Origin: Thalassobacillus devorans
GTDB taxonomy: Bacteria > Bacillota > Bacilli > Bacillales > Halobacillaceae
Assembly (NCBI RefSeq): GCF_900176565.1
Contig: NZ_FXEH01000005.1
Coordinates: 335,384 to 399,383 of the forward strand
Direction of reading: 5' to 3'
DNA: 64,000 nt
Made by a program: the position numbers and the translations under genes. The notes below the pieces were generated by a model that saw only the letters and a list, made by a program, of their open reading frames with translations, was not told the origin of the DNA and searched no databases. Shown in pieces: positions 53,779 to 63,605 of the stretch. Each line of letters opens with the position of its first letter. Position 1 is the first letter of the stretch.

Positions 53779-55241
53779 TATAATTTTATGTTCCGATATT
53801 CCCGTGGGGTTTTACCAGTCATTTTTTTAAAAACACGGCTGAAATAATTAGGCTGATTGAAACCGACCGCACCAGCAATTTGCTGGATGTTTTCATCCGT
53901 AGATTCAAGTAATTCCTTCGCCTTCTGTATGCGTACCTGCAATAAAATTTCACGGAAAGTCTGGTTATATTTTTTAGACAATAAGTGACTGAAATAGGCC
54001 GGACTACGATTAATATAACCAGCTACATCACGCAGTGACAGTGCTGGATTCATATAGTGTTCTTCTATATAGGAAAGCGCCGCTTCTCCTACATTTACAA
54101 TCGCCCTTTCCGATTGCTCTTTTAGTGTATGAATCAGTTCATTGATGAAAAGGACCATTTCCTGGACGATCCTGTATAAAACCGGACCATATAAAATACT
54201 CTCAAACACCTGTTTATAACGAATATCCCTGTCAGGAGAGTCCAGCCCTTTGCGAATCATGAACCTCCGTACTTGTGCCAGAATGCTAGTCAGCCTGGTA
54301 CGGAGTAAGCCGGGATTTGGGTAAGGGGCTCTAAGATCCAAAAACTCCTGATATAACCAGGATTTAATTTCATCTGCATGCCCATCATCCAGATGGTGGA
54401 CCCAGAAACGTTGTTCATCCATCGTTAAAAACGGGTCCATGTCACGCCACAGATATTTTTCTTCATATCTCAGCACTTGTTTATATCCAGTAAAAAAAGT
54501 AGCTTCCATTACCTTGCGCAGCTGTTGGTAAATACTATGGATCGATTTCCCGTTATTTTTATCATGAACAGCGACTGCCACTGGCCCGCCATTGTTTCGC
54601 TCCCATTCACTTAAAAAACGCTGTGCTTGTTGGAAAGGTTCTGGTATTTGCTCGTGAAAGACAAGTGTAATTTGGTCCGTTGTTGAAAATATGGTCGGAG
54701 CATCATAAAAATCGAACTGTCCAATGAAATCTCGCAAGTTATTTAGCTGCTCCCCATATTCCGGTCTTATTAAATATACCGGATATGGATAAGGAAGGTC
54801 GCTTTCAATAAAAAGATCTTCATAATAGATAGAGTGGGTATGTATTTTCGGGTGGCTATTATCCTCTTTGACTGCCAGCTGACGACATCCCTGCTGAATC
54901 GTACTTTTCACGCGGGAAGGTGATAGTGGCTTTACTAAAAGGTCAATGGCACTGATTTCAATCGCCTGCATGGCACGTTCAAATGTAGGTTCTATGGTTA
55001 AGGCAATAGTTATACCGGCATGGCGTAGAATAAACTTTTTTACGATTTCCCACTTTCCTTCAGGAACCATATCAAGTTCCATACATAATATATCCGGCTG
55101 TTCACTCTCAAGTATATTCAATGTCTCCGCTAAGTCACCTGATTGCTTAATATCGGAGATAGGAAAAGAATATTTCGATAGCAGCCATTCAATGCCGGAA
55201 AGCTCCTGGCGATCACGATCAGCAATTAACAAGTGGTACAT
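53778..55241 (-). CDS. Receiver-AraC type response regulator
   Basis: 487 residues. N-terminal receiver-like domain (~1-120: MYHLLIADRDRQELSGIEWL, ILCMELDMVPEGKW, SAIDLLVKPLSPSRVKSTIQ) with a D at the phosphorylation position region; a middle section without a named domain; a C-terminal AraC HTH (SLRDVAGYINRSPAYFSHLL, AGAVGFNQPNYFSRVFKKMT). YesN-like. Start at 55241 after GAGGAGGG; an in-frame start at 55358 would include the terminator hairpin at 55275-55313. No partner kinase nearby. Its neighbours downstream are the hut genes. Confidence 0.85.
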   Translation of the reverse strand: MYHLLIADRDRQELSGIEWLLSKYSFPISDIKQSGDLAETLNILESEQPDILCMELDMVPEGKWEIVKKFILRHAGITIALTIEPTFERAMQAIEISAIDLLVKPLSPSRVKSTIQQGCRQLAVKEDNSHPKIHTHSIYYEDLFIESDLPYPYPVYLIRPEYGEQLNNLRDFIGQFDFYDAPTIFSTTDQITLVFHEQIPEPFQQAQRFLSEWERNNGGPVAVAVHDKNNGKSIHSIYQQLRKVMEATFFTGYKQVLRYEEKYLWRDMDPFLTMDEQRFWVHHLDDGHADEIKSWLYQEFLDLRAPYPNPGLLRTRLTSILAQVRRFMIRKGLDSPDRDIRYKQVFESILYGPVLYRIVQEMVLFINELIHTLKEQSERAIVNVGEAALSYIEEHYMNPALSLRDVAGYINRSPAYFSHLLSKKYNQTFREILLQVRIQKAKELLESTDENIQQIAGAVGFNQPNYFSRVFKKMTGKTPREYRNIKL

Positions 55242-55274
55242 AAGCCACCCTCCTCGTCTTTCATTGTAACGTAA

Positions 55275-55313
55275 ACACCCCGTGTCCTCCAGATATTGGA
55301 GGACACGGGGTGT
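55275..55313 (-). terminator. Palindromic terminator (member f)
   Basis: ACACCCCGTGTCCTCCA (55275-55291) pairs perfectly over 17 bp with 55297-55313. Closest relative of member e. It follows lutC and precedes the regulator gene. U-tract weak. Confidence 0.78.
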
Positions 55314-55373
55314 AAAAATCCATTGTCGATTTCCCAGGAAATAATACATTTTTTGCATGGTTGTGTCACATAA

Positions 55374-56084
55374 TCATTTATCTTCGACGACGATATAAGT
55401 CACTTTGATCGGTCCATGAACACCCACAATCAGGTTCATCTCAATGTCGGCACTGTTACTTGGCCCTGTGATGAAGCTGACACAGGAAGAAACTTCGTGC
55501 CCTTGCTGATTCGCTTCATGGATATGTTTCGCTGCCTGGGTTATCCTCGGGACTATGGAGCTTTTTGGAATGATAGCAATATATGTTTTAGGCAGAAGGC
55601 TGATTGATCTTCCATTCCCTTTATTATTGAACAAAGTCACGGTGCCGGACTCGGCTAAGGTAACATCACTGAATGTAATGCCAACATCCGCCCGTTCTGC
55701 GAATACTTGATTCTCTTTTCCTTTCACAGCATCCCAAATGCGGACTTCCAACCCTTTGGCATCGAGCTGCTGATATAGACTGTCCAATTGATATTCGGAA
55801 TTACGCTCATCATCAGCGGCTATAATCGCCTTTCCCTCGTAATGATCAATTGTTTCCCGTAGTACTTTATCCAAACCAGCTGCGCTCGTTTTCCGAAAGT
55901 CGGTATGGATGACTTTACATTGTTTTTCTAGTACATCCACTAATTCATCCTGTGTGGCCCCTTTAAATACTTCCCATTGAGGGCGGACACTCCATTCTGG
56001 TCGCTCTACTCCTTCCGTCCGACGGCTTCTTCCAAGGTTCTCCGCTAAGTTATCCAGGAAAGACTCTCTATTTTGAATGGTCAT
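55374..56084 (-). CDS. lutC: L-lactate utilization protein LutC
   Basis: 236-residue LUD-domain protein of the LutABC L-lactate oxidation system. Conserved stretch ADVGITFSDVTLAESGTVTL and KTYIAIIPKSSIVPRITQA. Its start ATG shares one base with the lutB stop (TGATG). Last gene of the operon. Confidence 0.94.
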   Translation of the reverse strand: MTIQNRESFLDNLAENLGRSRRTEGVERPEWSVRPQWEVFKGATQDELVDVLEKQCKVIHTDFRKTSAAGLDKVLRETIDHYEGKAIIAADDERNSEYQLDSLYQQLDAKGLEVRIWDAVKGKENQVFAERADVGITFSDVTLAESGTVTLFNNKGNGRSISLLPKTYIAIIPKSSIVPRITQAAKHIHEANQQGHEVSSCVSFITGPSNSADIEMNLIVGVHGPIKVTYIVVEDK

Positions 56085-57508
56085 CAGGATTCATCTCCCT
56101 TCTTACGGGTTTTATACCATGAACGGAACGACTGCTTGCTTGGCGCCGGGAAGTCACGGACATTCGTCCAGCCTTTCATCGGTCCAGGACCATTTTCAAT
56201 TTTTTCATCTTTTGTCCATGGCTTTAATGCAGTACGAGCCATTTTTGTGCTCATCTTATAAGCGGCCGGGCTGGAACCCCATTTTGCAAAACCCTTCATG
56301 GCAAGCTTCTCACCTTTGGGGGCTTTGTTTTCCTTTTCCACGATTATTTGGCGATGTCTGATCAAATGTTCATGGAGAGGGATTTTCACCGGGCAGGCTT
56401 CCGTGCAGGCGGCGCATAAAGTCGAAGCATAAGGCAGCTCTTTATGGTCCTCATAGCCATCAAGCAGTGGGGTCAATACCGCCCCGATCGGTCCCGGATA
56501 AATCGATCCATAGGAATGGCCACCGACATGGCGATACACTGGACACGCATTGATACATGCGGCGCATCGGATACAGTGAAGTGCTGACTGAAACTCAGTT
56601 CCCAGAATTTTCGAGCGGCCATTATCTACGATTACGAGATGAAATTCTTCCGGCCCGTCCACTTCGTCTTCCAAACGAGTACCAGTCAACGAAGTGACAT
56701 AACTGGTCAATTTTTGACCGACAGCCGACCTGGTCAATAAACTGACTAACACTTCCAGGTCTTCCCATGTCGGTACCAACCGTTCCATCCCCATGACGCT
56801 AATTTGTGTATCGGGTAGCGATGTGACCAGGCGGGCGTTTCCTTCATTGGTCACCAGTGTTACTGCCCCTGACTCGGCTACAGCAAAATTACATCCCGTA
56901 ATCCCTATATCGGCCGACAAAAAGTCTTTCCGCAATTGTTCCCGTGCAAATAATGCAAGCTCTTCCGGTTTATCGGTTTTATCATAGCCTTTTTTTGCAG
57001 CAAACGTCTCACGAATCTGTTCTTTGTTTTTATGCAGTGCGGGCGTCACGATATGGGAAGGCGGATCCTCATCCAGTTGCAGAATCCACTCACCGAGGTC
57101 TGTTTCGACCACCTCAGACCCCGCTTCTTCCAAAGCTTTGTTCAACCCGATTTCTTCTGTAACCATGGATTTGGATTTGACTACTTTCTTCCCGTTTTTA
57201 TTCTTGATGACATTCTGGATGTATTCATTCGCCTCTTCCGCTGTTTCTGCAAAGAAGACATTTCCGCCACGTTTCGAAACCTGATCGCTCAACTGCTGAA
57301 GATAGTAATCAAGATTTTCCATTGTATGATTACGGATCTCTTCCCCAAGTGTACGCCAGTCTTCCCAGTTGCCAAGCTCTTCTGCCGCCTTAAGACGTCC
57401 GCTGCGGAACCTGCCTTGCGCTGACGAGACCGCTCCTCGCATGAAGTCATTTTTGATACCTTCCTGGATCCGCTGTTCAAACGAATTCGTGCCAATCCGG
57501 ATACTCAT
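56084..57508 (-). CDS. lutB: L-lactate utilization iron-sulfur protein LutB
   Basis: 474-residue LUD protein with a C-terminal ferredoxin-like domain. Two 4Fe-4S motifs: [20 protein letters not shown] and [14 protein letters not shown]. Earlier: [20 protein letters not shown] and [20 protein letters not shown]. Oxidises L-lactate to pyruvate with LutA and LutC. 21 nt after lutA. Confidence 0.96.
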   Translation of the reverse strand: MSIRIGTNSFEQRIQEGIKNDFMRGAVSSAQGRFRSGRLKAAEELGNWEDWRTLGEEIRNHTMENLDYYLQQLSDQVSKRGGNVFFAETAEEANEYIQNVIKNKNGKKVVKSKSMVTEEIGLNKALEEAGSEVVETDLGEWILQLDEDPPSHIVTPALHKNKEQIRETFAAKKGYDKTDKPEELALFAREQLRKDFLSADIGITGCNFAVAESGAVTLVTNEGNARLVTSLPDTQISVMGMERLVPTWEDLEVLVSLLTRSAVGQKLTSYVTSLTGTRLEDEVDGPEEFHLVIVDNGRSKILGTEFQSALHCIRCAACINACPVYRHVGGHSYGSIYPGPIGAVLTPLLDGYEDHKELPYASTLCAACTEACPVKIPLHEHLIRHRQIIVEKENKAPKGEKLAMKGFAKWGSSPAAYKMSTKMARTALKPWTKDEKIENGPGPMKGWTNVRDFPAPSKQSFRSWYKTRKKGDES

Positions 57509-57529
57509 AGAATCCCCTCCATTCTATTA

Positions 57530-58243
57530 TTACTGGTTAAGTATATTGGCGATATGCAGGACTTTGACAGGCTGACCGTTCCGTGTCATGCGACCGCCGA
57601 TATTCATCAGGCAGCCCATATCTCCGCCGACTAAGTATTCTGCTCCTGTTTCTGTCACATGCTCTGTTTTTTCTTGTACCATTTGTTCCGAAATCACCGG
57701 ATTCTTCACTGCAAACGTTCCCCCGAATCCACAGCAGTCTTCTTTGACGGGAAGCTCGACAAACTCAAGTCCCTTTACGTTTTCCAGTAGTGTCATCGGA
57801 GCATCTTTTACCCCCAATAACCTGGTCATATGACAGGAAGGATGGTAAGTGACTGTTCCTTTAAATTTAGAACCGACGTCGGTCACACCCAGGACATCGA
57901 CTAAAAACTGGGTCAGTTCATAGGATTTCCCTGCCAGGTCATTCGCCGCTTCTTCCCATTCCGGGTCTCCTTTGAAAATGTGCGGATATTCATGCAGCAT
58001 CGCAACACATGACCCCGATGGGCCCACCACATATTCGGAATCTTTGAACGCCCGCATCATTTGTTTCATCGATTCTTTTGATTCTTTTAAATAACCACTG
58101 TTGTAAGCGGGCTGTCCACAGCAGGTCTGCAATTCAGGAAAGTCCACTTCACAGCCCACTTTTTCTAAAATTTCCACCGTATCTTTTCCGACATCGCTCG
58201 ACATGATATCACACAAACATGTAATGAATAAGGATACTTTCAT
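57530..58243 (-). CDS. lutA: L-lactate utilization protein LutA
   Basis: 237-residue CCG-domain protein (heterodisulfide-reductase-like Fe-S binding). Two CCG blocks: [16 protein letters not shown] and [16 protein letters not shown]. Start at 58243 ([12 protein letters not shown]) after AGGGGAG. First gene of lutABC, with an operator 73 bp upstream. Confidence 0.95.
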   Translation of the reverse strand: MKVSLFITCLCDIMSSDVGKDTVEILEKVGCEVDFPELQTCCGQPAYNSGYLKESKESMKQMMRAFKDSEYVVGPSGSCVAMLHEYPHIFKGDPEWEEAANDLAGKSYELTQFLVDVLGVTDVGSKFKGTVTYHPSCHMTRLLGVKDAPMTLLENVKGLEFVELPVKEDCCGFGGTFAVKNPVISEQMVQEKTEHVTETGAEYLVGGDMGCLMNIGGRMTRNGQPVKVLHIANILNQ

Positions 58244-58315
58244 GCCTGTCACTCCCCTATGTTTAGTAAAAAACGAATAACTTTCTTACCCTTCCTAACC
58301 GCTCTGATAAAAACA

Positions 58316-58330
58316 GGTCATCTGATGACT
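58316..58330 (-). promoter_or_regulatory. LutR operator upstream of lutABC
   Basis: GGTCATCTGATGACT, the TCATC-N-GATGA motif described for LutR of B. subtilis, near-palindromic. It lies between the lutR stop (58357) and lutA start (58243). Confidence 0.82.
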
Positions 58331-58356
58331 TCTGCTATAGAAAAGGCGGTAGCTTT

Positions 58357-59064
58357 TTATTCGATATAATCCGCCAACGCCTGCTCTACACCTACGAGAT
58401 GGTCCAGCATATGCTTTTGCGCCAGATCAGTATCTCTTTGCTTGATTGCTTCGAAAATTTTCCAATGCTCTTCTAACAGCCGGGCTGTACTTTTTTCCGA
58501 ATGCAGCCAATGCCTTCGCGTTTCCCTCATCGTTTCCATCATGATTTCGGAAACACTGTTCATCAGGTTGATCAGCATTTGATTATCGGTCGCACGAGCT
58601 ATTGCCATATGGAACGCCAAATCAGCTTTCTCCCCAAGCTCTCCATTCCCTTTGGCTTGTTCCATAGCATGGAGTGCTTCAACCATAGCCGATAAGTCTG
58701 CATCCTTATGTCTTTCGGCAGCAGAACTAACCGCCCCTGCTTCGAGAATCTTTCGTACTTCCAGCAGTTCTTTGACATCCTCGCGTTTCATGATAAGAGC
58801 CGCGGCCACAGGCAGCGAAAACCGGGAGGCATCAAACTCTTTGATATACGTGCCTTCTCCCTGCCGCATTTCTACAAGCCCCATCGCCCGCATAGCACTG
58901 AGAGCTTCTCTGATCGCAGACCTGCCGACATCAAAGTTCTTTGCCAGTTGTTCCACCGAATCTAACTTATCGCCTGGTTTCAGATCGCCATTTTTCAACA
59001 TGGCAACCAATGAATCTGCTACTTCTTCATATATTTTTCGTGCGCGTATCCGTTTATATTCCAC
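58357..59064 (-). CDS. lutR: GntR/FadR-type repressor LutR
   Basis: 235-residue FadR-subfamily regulator. N-terminal winged HTH (KIYEEVADSLVAMLKNGDLK, SVEQLAKNFDVGRSAIREAL), C-terminal FCD ligand domain (helical, ending HMLDHLVGVEQALADYIE). Start taken as GTG 59064 (MEYKRIRARK), GGAGG eight nt upstream, rather than the TTG at 59079. Between lctP and lutABC, with its binding motif on both sides. Confidence 0.92.
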   Translation of the reverse strand: MEYKRIRARKIYEEVADSLVAMLKNGDLKPGDKLDSVEQLAKNFDVGRSAIREALSAMRAMGLVEMRQGEGTYIKEFDASRFSLPVAAALIMKREDVKELLEVRKILEAGAVSSAAERHKDADLSAMVEALHAMEQAKGNGELGEKADLAFHMAIARATDNQMLINLMNSVSEIMMETMRETRRHWLHSEKSTARLLEEHWKIFEAIKQRDTDLAQKHMLDHLVGVEQALADYIE

Positions 59065-59135
59065 TAGTTCTTCCTCCAACTGCTTAATACCTTCATTTTA
59101 ATGGAAACAGAAGAAATTGGAAAGGTGAAGCTCAT

Positions 59136-60722
59136 TTACAAAAATTGTATCAGAACAAATCCTCCGACACCGGCAAGTAAACCATATAAAAGAGCCGGGC
59201 CTAAAGTCTTTCGGATGATATCCCCTTCCTTACCGGACAACCCGACGACCGCTGATGCCGCAACGACATTGTGTACACAAATCATGTTACCTGCTGCAGC
59301 GCCAATCACCTGTGCCGACAGGACTACTTCAGAATTCAGGCCAGTTTGGTTAGCAATACTATATTGAATTGGCGAAAAGGTCAGTGTTGATACCGTAGCG
59401 CTCCCCGTAATAAAGGCGCCTAGTTCACCTAGGAATGGTGCCACAAAAATCCACATCGGACCGAAACCTTGTGCAAGTGCAAGGGCGATATATTGTGGCA
59501 TACTCAATAAATCATTCATATTCATCCCGGAATTTGTGAAAACCTGTACCAGGGCGAGCGTTGATATTAACGCAAGTCCCGCATTTTTAATGGAACGGAG
59601 TGACTCTTTTGATGCTTTTGTAAAATTAGAAAAAGATTTCCGCTGAATCAGTACAGCTAAAATAGCGGCCAGTACCAGTACCGTTCCCGGTGAATATAAA
59701 AGCTGCCAGTCCGATGTAATGCCCTCAATTCCGAGAATATTACTCCACGTAAGGTCGATCGCCCTCATCGTAAAGTCTTTGACAACCGGAATAATCCGGG
59801 TAACTAACAACAATCCTACAACAACCAGATACGGAGACCACGCTGTAACCAGCCCCATCTCAGATCTCTTCTGTTCAGGTTTGAACCCATCCTGTAAGGC
59901 ATCCGTCCATTCTTCCTTCGGCAGCAGCAAACCCTTTTTAGCGGTAGCAGCAGCTACGATAAGTCCTGTCAATGATCCTAGAATAGCAACGAATTCATGG
60001 CCGAACAGCGTAGCATACAGTAGTGCGGAAGCCGTATATGTAACTCCGATTAATAACGTCCATGGCAGCATAGCTACAGCGTCTCCAATTCCTTTTCGTT
60101 TTCCAAAGAAAACAGTCAAAATAACAATTAGAATGAATGGAATAAAGGTCCCCGCGAACATATCCATCATAGCGATTTTGACACCGATGTTCTGAAAGAA
60201 AGGAATATCCGCCCCTGGTATGTTACTTAATCCTACTTGAATCGGCGTCCCGACAGCCCCAAACGAAACGCCAGGGCTATCTGCAATAAGCGCCAGGGCA
60301 GCAGCCGCCATTGGGTTAAATCCTAAGGCCACCATTAGCGGACCAGTTACTGCAGCGGGTGTACCAAATCCTGCAGCCCCTTCTATCAAAGCACCAAATA
60401 AGAAAGCGACAATGATTACCTGGACACGCATGTCCCCCGAAATACTCCTAAATCCCTGGTTGATCCTATCGACCGCACCTGTATGACGAAGTGTATTCAA
60501 CAGTACAATAGCCCCAAATAAAATCAATAGAATCGTAAACGCTTTATGCGTCCCCTGTAAGATGGATGCGATGACAACTGGCCCTTCCATCCCCCAAGTC
60601 GTAAGCGCTAACAAAATAACGATGATTGCACTGTAAAACATTCCTTTGAGCGCTGACATTCTTAATAACACCAGGAAAATAAATGGCGCAATGATGGCAC
60701 TCAAAGCCACGAGCAGCAACAT
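59136..60722 (-). CDS. lctP: L-lactate permease
   Basis: 528-residue LctP-family proton symporter with about twelve to fourteen hydrophobic segments. Family stretches: [57 protein letters not shown] and [20 protein letters not shown]. Imports L-lactate for LutABC. First gene of the lut-side cluster, with an exact LutR-type operator ~70 bp upstream. Confidence 0.95.
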   Translation of the reverse strand: MLLLVALSAIIAPFIFLVLLRMSALKGMFYSAIIVILLALTTWGMEGPVVIASILQGTHKAFTILLILFGAIVLLNTLRHTGAVDRINQGFRSISGDMRVQVIIVAFLFGALIEGAAGFGTPAAVTGPLMVALGFNPMAAAALALIADSPGVSFGAVGTPIQVGLSNIPGADIPFFQNIGVKIAMMDMFAGTFIPFILIVILTVFFGKRKGIGDAVAMLPWTLLIGVTYTASALLYATLFGHEFVAILGSLTGLIVAAATAKKGLLLPKEEWTDALQDGFKPEQKRSEMGLVTAWSPYLVVVGLLLVTRIIPVVKDFTMRAIDLTWSNILGIEGITSDWQLLYSPGTVLVLAAILAVLIQRKSFSNFTKASKESLRSIKNAGLALISTLALVQVFTNSGMNMNDLLSMPQYIALALAQGFGPMWIFVAPFLGELGAFITGSATVSTLTFSPIQYSIANQTGLNSEVVLSAQVIGAAAGNMICVHNVVAASAVVGLSGKEGDIIRKTLGPALLYGLLAGVGGFVLIQFL

Positions 60723-60791
60723 AGCTGAAAACTCCCTTCTGGTTGATTACTAGATTCATACTAAATCGTTTTCAAAAACATATAATCTTAT

Positions 60792-60806
60792 GGTCATCTG
60801 ATGACC
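60792..60806 (-). promoter_or_regulatory. LutR operator upstream of lctP
   Basis: GGTCATCTGATGACC, a perfect 15-bp dyad and one base from the site at 58316. A possible lctP promoter (TTGAAA-17-TAGTAA) lies just downstream of it on the minus strand, so repression would be direct. Confidence 0.85.
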
Positions 60807-60943
60807 TGTTAACTAATTTTATTCTAGACTCAGAAACACCAAAATACAAGCAATTTTTGAAAACACTTTCATTCCCTATTTTTGATCCTCGTTACTCTGA
60901 TGCTGGTGGCACTAACTTATACAACGGGCTGCTTGTAATCAAT

Positions 60944-60955
60944 CGAAACGTTTCG
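60944..60955 (+). promoter_or_regulatory. LacI-type operator, distal
   Basis: CGAAACGTTTCG, perfect 12-bp palindrome, inside ATCGAAACGTTTCGT. 183 bp from a second copy at 61127, a spacing that would allow looping. The rest of 60807-61092 shows no gene. Confidence 0.7.
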
Positions 60956-61092
60956 TAAACATAAAGAAAGAATCATCATAAGTATTACAGGATCCAAGCT
61001 CTCTTCATTACTTTCCTCACAGATTGTACTATCAATAGAACTACAACCTATTAACCATTTTGAATTTTCTGATTAATTTCCTGTGAAACTCA

Positions 61093-61138
61093 TTTACGGG
61101 TTCTTTTAGATACTGTATACTTTAATCGAAACGTTTCA
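61093..61138 (+). promoter_or_regulatory. Promoter with overlapping LacI-type operator
   Basis: TTTACG (61093-61098), 17-nt spacer, TATACT (61116-61121); the operator ATCGAAACGTTTCA (61125-61138) lies over the expected start site. Best explained as repression by a LacI-family protein, or CcpA since the core resembles a cre site. Confidence 0.75.
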
Positions 61139-61164
61139 CTAAACTACCTAAAGGAAGTGTTACT

Positions 61165-62517
61165 GTGCAAAAAGTATTTTCGATTTTATTGGTGCTTTTA
61201 TTAGGGCTAATTGCAGCTTTACCCGCAGGAATATCTGCAAAATCCGAAAGTAAAGGAAAAGAAGCTGCTTTATCCAAACAATTGAAAGCGGTATCAAAGC
61301 AAACCTACCGTTACTTCGAAGATTTCACCAATGAAGAAACCGGGCTCACAGATGATGCTGTCAGGCTGGACGATGGCACAATTAAACCTCAAACCCATAC
61401 GTCTCCCACCAATATTGGTATGTACATGATGAGTACGATTTCCGCTGAAGAAATGGGCCACATCTCAAGAGATGATGCAGTGGATAGAATTCAGACCACA
61501 TTAAATACAGTAGAAGAACTGGAAACATGGAATGGGTTATTTTACAACTGGTATAACACCGAGGATGGATCCTTAATGACTGACTGGGGACAGTTCATTT
61601 CCACCGTGGATAATGGCTGGCTGTCTGCAGGCTTGATCGTCGTGGGACAAGCCTATCCAGAATTATACGAACAAACCAACAACATTGTAGAAGCGATGGA
61701 CTATTCCACACTCTACACTCCGGAAGTAGGACAGATGAGAGGCGGTTATGATGTAGAAACAGAGAGCTACACCCCACACCATTACGGTGCTTTTTACACA
61801 GAACCTCGTGTCGCCAGCTACATTTCTATTGGGAAAAAAGACGTTCCAAGCGAACATTGGTGGAAGATGGAGCGAACCATGCCTGCCAGCTGGGATTGGC
61901 AATCCCAGGAGCCTGAAGGCTATATGGTAACTTATGATGGTGTGGACGTATTCGAAGGGCACTATAGCTATAACGGTACGAAATATGTTCCAAGCTGGGG
62001 TGGCAGCATGTTCGAAGCATTGATGCCTCAACTTGTACTGAAAGAAAAAGAGCTGGGTAAAAACGCCCTTGGCCTCAACAATCAACGCCATGTCGACATC
62101 CAGATCGAATATGCAAAAGAACAAGGGTATGATGCATGGGGCATGTCACCAGCAGCAACGCCCGAAGATTATTCTGAATTCGCGGCAACTCCGTTAGGTA
62201 TGGATGGTTATGAAGCTGATGGCACGGTTACGCCACATGCTACTTTCCTTGCGCTCGAGTACGCGCCAATGGAAGCTTTTGAAAATATGAAAACACTAAG
62301 AGAATATGATATGTATGGAAAGTATGGTTTTCTTGATTCCGTCAATGTGGAGACAGGAGAAGTTACCGAGGCTTACCTGGCATTAGATCAGGGAATGACT
62401 ATTGTTGCTATAGCAAATTACTTGAAGGATGGGGTCATCCGGGATTACTTCCATCAAGATGAAATCGGAAAATCGCCGGAGGAGCTACTAATAAAAGAAG
62501 AATTCTCAATTAAATAG
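61165..62517 (+). CDS. Secreted glycoamylase-like protein
   Basis: 450 residues. Signal peptide ~1-26 (VFSILLVLLLGLIAALPAGI, cleavage near ISAKS). The mature part resembles the glycoamylase-like (PF10091, GH144-type) domain linked to beta-1,2-glucan breakdown: TSPTNIGMYMMSTISAEEMG, LFYNWYNTEDGSLM, VPSWGGSMFEALMPQL, AWGMSPAATP, TPHATFLAL and GKYGFLDSVN. An (alpha/alpha)6 fold is expected. GTG start after AAAGGAAG. Single gene on its transcript, plus strand, with a LacI-type operator. Substrate not proven. Confidence 0.7.
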   Translation: MQKVFSILLVLLLGLIAALPAGISAKSESKGKEAALSKQLKAVSKQTYRYFEDFTNEETGLTDDAVRLDDGTIKPQTHTSPTNIGMYMMSTISAEEMGHISRDDAVDRIQTTLNTVEELETWNGLFYNWYNTEDGSLMTDWGQFISTVDNGWLSAGLIVVGQAYPELYEQTNNIVEAMDYSTLYTPEVGQMRGGYDVETESYTPHHYGAFYTEPRVASYISIGKKDVPSEHWWKMERTMPASWDWQSQEPEGYMVTYDGVDVFEGHYSYNGTKYVPSWGGSMFEALMPQLVLKEKELGKNALGLNNQRHVDIQIEYAKEQGYDAWGMSPAATPEDYSEFAATPLGMDGYEADGTVTPHATFLALEYAPMEAFENMKTLREYDMYGKYGFLDSVNVETGEVTEAYLALDQGMTIVAIANYLKDGVIRDYFHQDEIGKSPEELLIKEEFSIK

Positions 62518-62559
62518 AATGCTATTTCTTTAGCATATACACGTTTAACAGAACCAAGT

Positions 62560-62603
62560 AAAAAGGCCAGAGACTCTAATTATAGAGAGCCTCTGGCCTT
62601 TTT
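62560..62603 (+). terminator. Bidirectional terminator
   Basis: AAAAAGGCCAGAG pairs with CTCTGGCCTTTTT, inner CTCTA/TAGAG. Sits between the convergent gene ends at 62517 (+) and 62607 (-). Confidence 0.92.
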
Positions 62604-62606
62604 ACA

Positions 62607-63590
62607 TTATGGTGTTAAAATCAATTTTCCTTTTGTCTGTCTTCCTTGCAGCTTTCGATGTACTTCAGCTGCATCTTCGAGAGAAAATACCCCGCCGATT
62701 TCTAATTTAATTTGACCTGCTTTAATATAAGCTAGTAATTCTTTTAAACTATCAAGGAACAGGTCCGGCTTTTTCATGATTTGTGGCAGGAAAAAGCCAG
62801 TAACTGTCTGATTTTTTGCCATCAAACGGGATGGATAAAAGTGAGGCTGCTCTCCGCTTGCAACACCATAGATGACAAGCCTTCCAAAAGAGGCAAGACA
62901 ATCAAGTGTCTGATGAAAAATGTCTCCTCCAGCCATTTCCAATGCGACATCCACACCTCTGCCATCATTCAGTTGGCGTACCTCTTTTGCCCATCCTTCT
63001 TTGGTATAATCGACAACCTCGTCTGCTCCGTATTCTTTCGCAAGCGCTCGTTTTTCTTCACTGCTTGCTGTGCCGATTACTTTTCCAGCACCGAAAAGCT
63101 TCGCCAGCTGAATAGCAAATAAACCGACGCCCCCAGCGGCAGCATGGATCAGAATCGTTTCTCCTTTCTCCAGCCGGCCCATCGTTTTGATAATATGATA
63201 GGCGCTCAATCCTTGGAGCGGGATGGCTGCAGCATGGTTTTCATCCACTCCATCCGGTATCGGAATAAGTCCACGCTCATCAGCAACAGTGTATTCAGCA
63301 TACCCGGTTGCCCGTTCATTTCCTATTAGCGTAACGACACGATCGCCTTCTTTAAAACGCTGGACACCGGGTCCTACTTTTTCGATAACGCCCGCAACTT
63401 CTGATCCTGGTACATAGGGGAGTTTGGTTTCCACTACATACTGACCTTCCCGCCTTGCCGTATCAGCGTAATTTACGCCGATGGCTTTTGTATTTATTAA
63501 TACTTCTTGTTCGCCAGGCTCTGGGATTTCCATATCAATCAGTTCCAGTACTTCAGGCCCGCCGAATTCTGTGAATTGTATTGCTTTCAT
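62607..63590 (-). CDS. Zinc-independent NADPH:quinone oxidoreductase
   Basis: 327-residue MDR-superfamily oxidoreductase (Qor type): MKAIQFTEFGGPEVLELIDM at the start, GVNYADTARREGQYV, ILIHAAAGGVGLFAIQLAKL (NADPH site) and GASSEE-like GTASSEEKRALAKEYGADEV. No structural zinc cysteines. Start at 63590 with GGAGG five nt upstream; an open frame to 63761 only reads through the repeat element. Single gene by appearance. Confidence 0.93.
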   Translation of the reverse strand: MKAIQFTEFGGPEVLELIDMEIPEPGEQEVLINTKAIGVNYADTARREGQYVVETKLPYVPGSEVAGVIEKVGPGVQRFKEGDRVVTLIGNERATGYAEYTVADERGLIPIPDGVDENHAAAIPLQGLSAYHIIKTMGRLEKGETILIHAAAGGVGLFAIQLAKLFGAGKVIGTASSEEKRALAKEYGADEVVDYTKEGWAKEVRQLNDGRGVDVALEMAGGDIFHQTLDCLASFGRLVIYGVASGEQPHFYPSRLMAKNQTVTGFFLPQIMKKPDLFLDSLKELLAYIKAGQIKLEIGGVFSLEDAAEVHRKLQGRQTKGKLILTP

Positions 63591-63605
63591 AATTACCTCC
63601 ATGTT

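Noticed and set aside
55242-55358. N-terminal extension of the receiver-AraC regulator
   Set aside because: Would translate through the terminator hairpin at 55275-55313; a good RBS and domain start exist at 55241.
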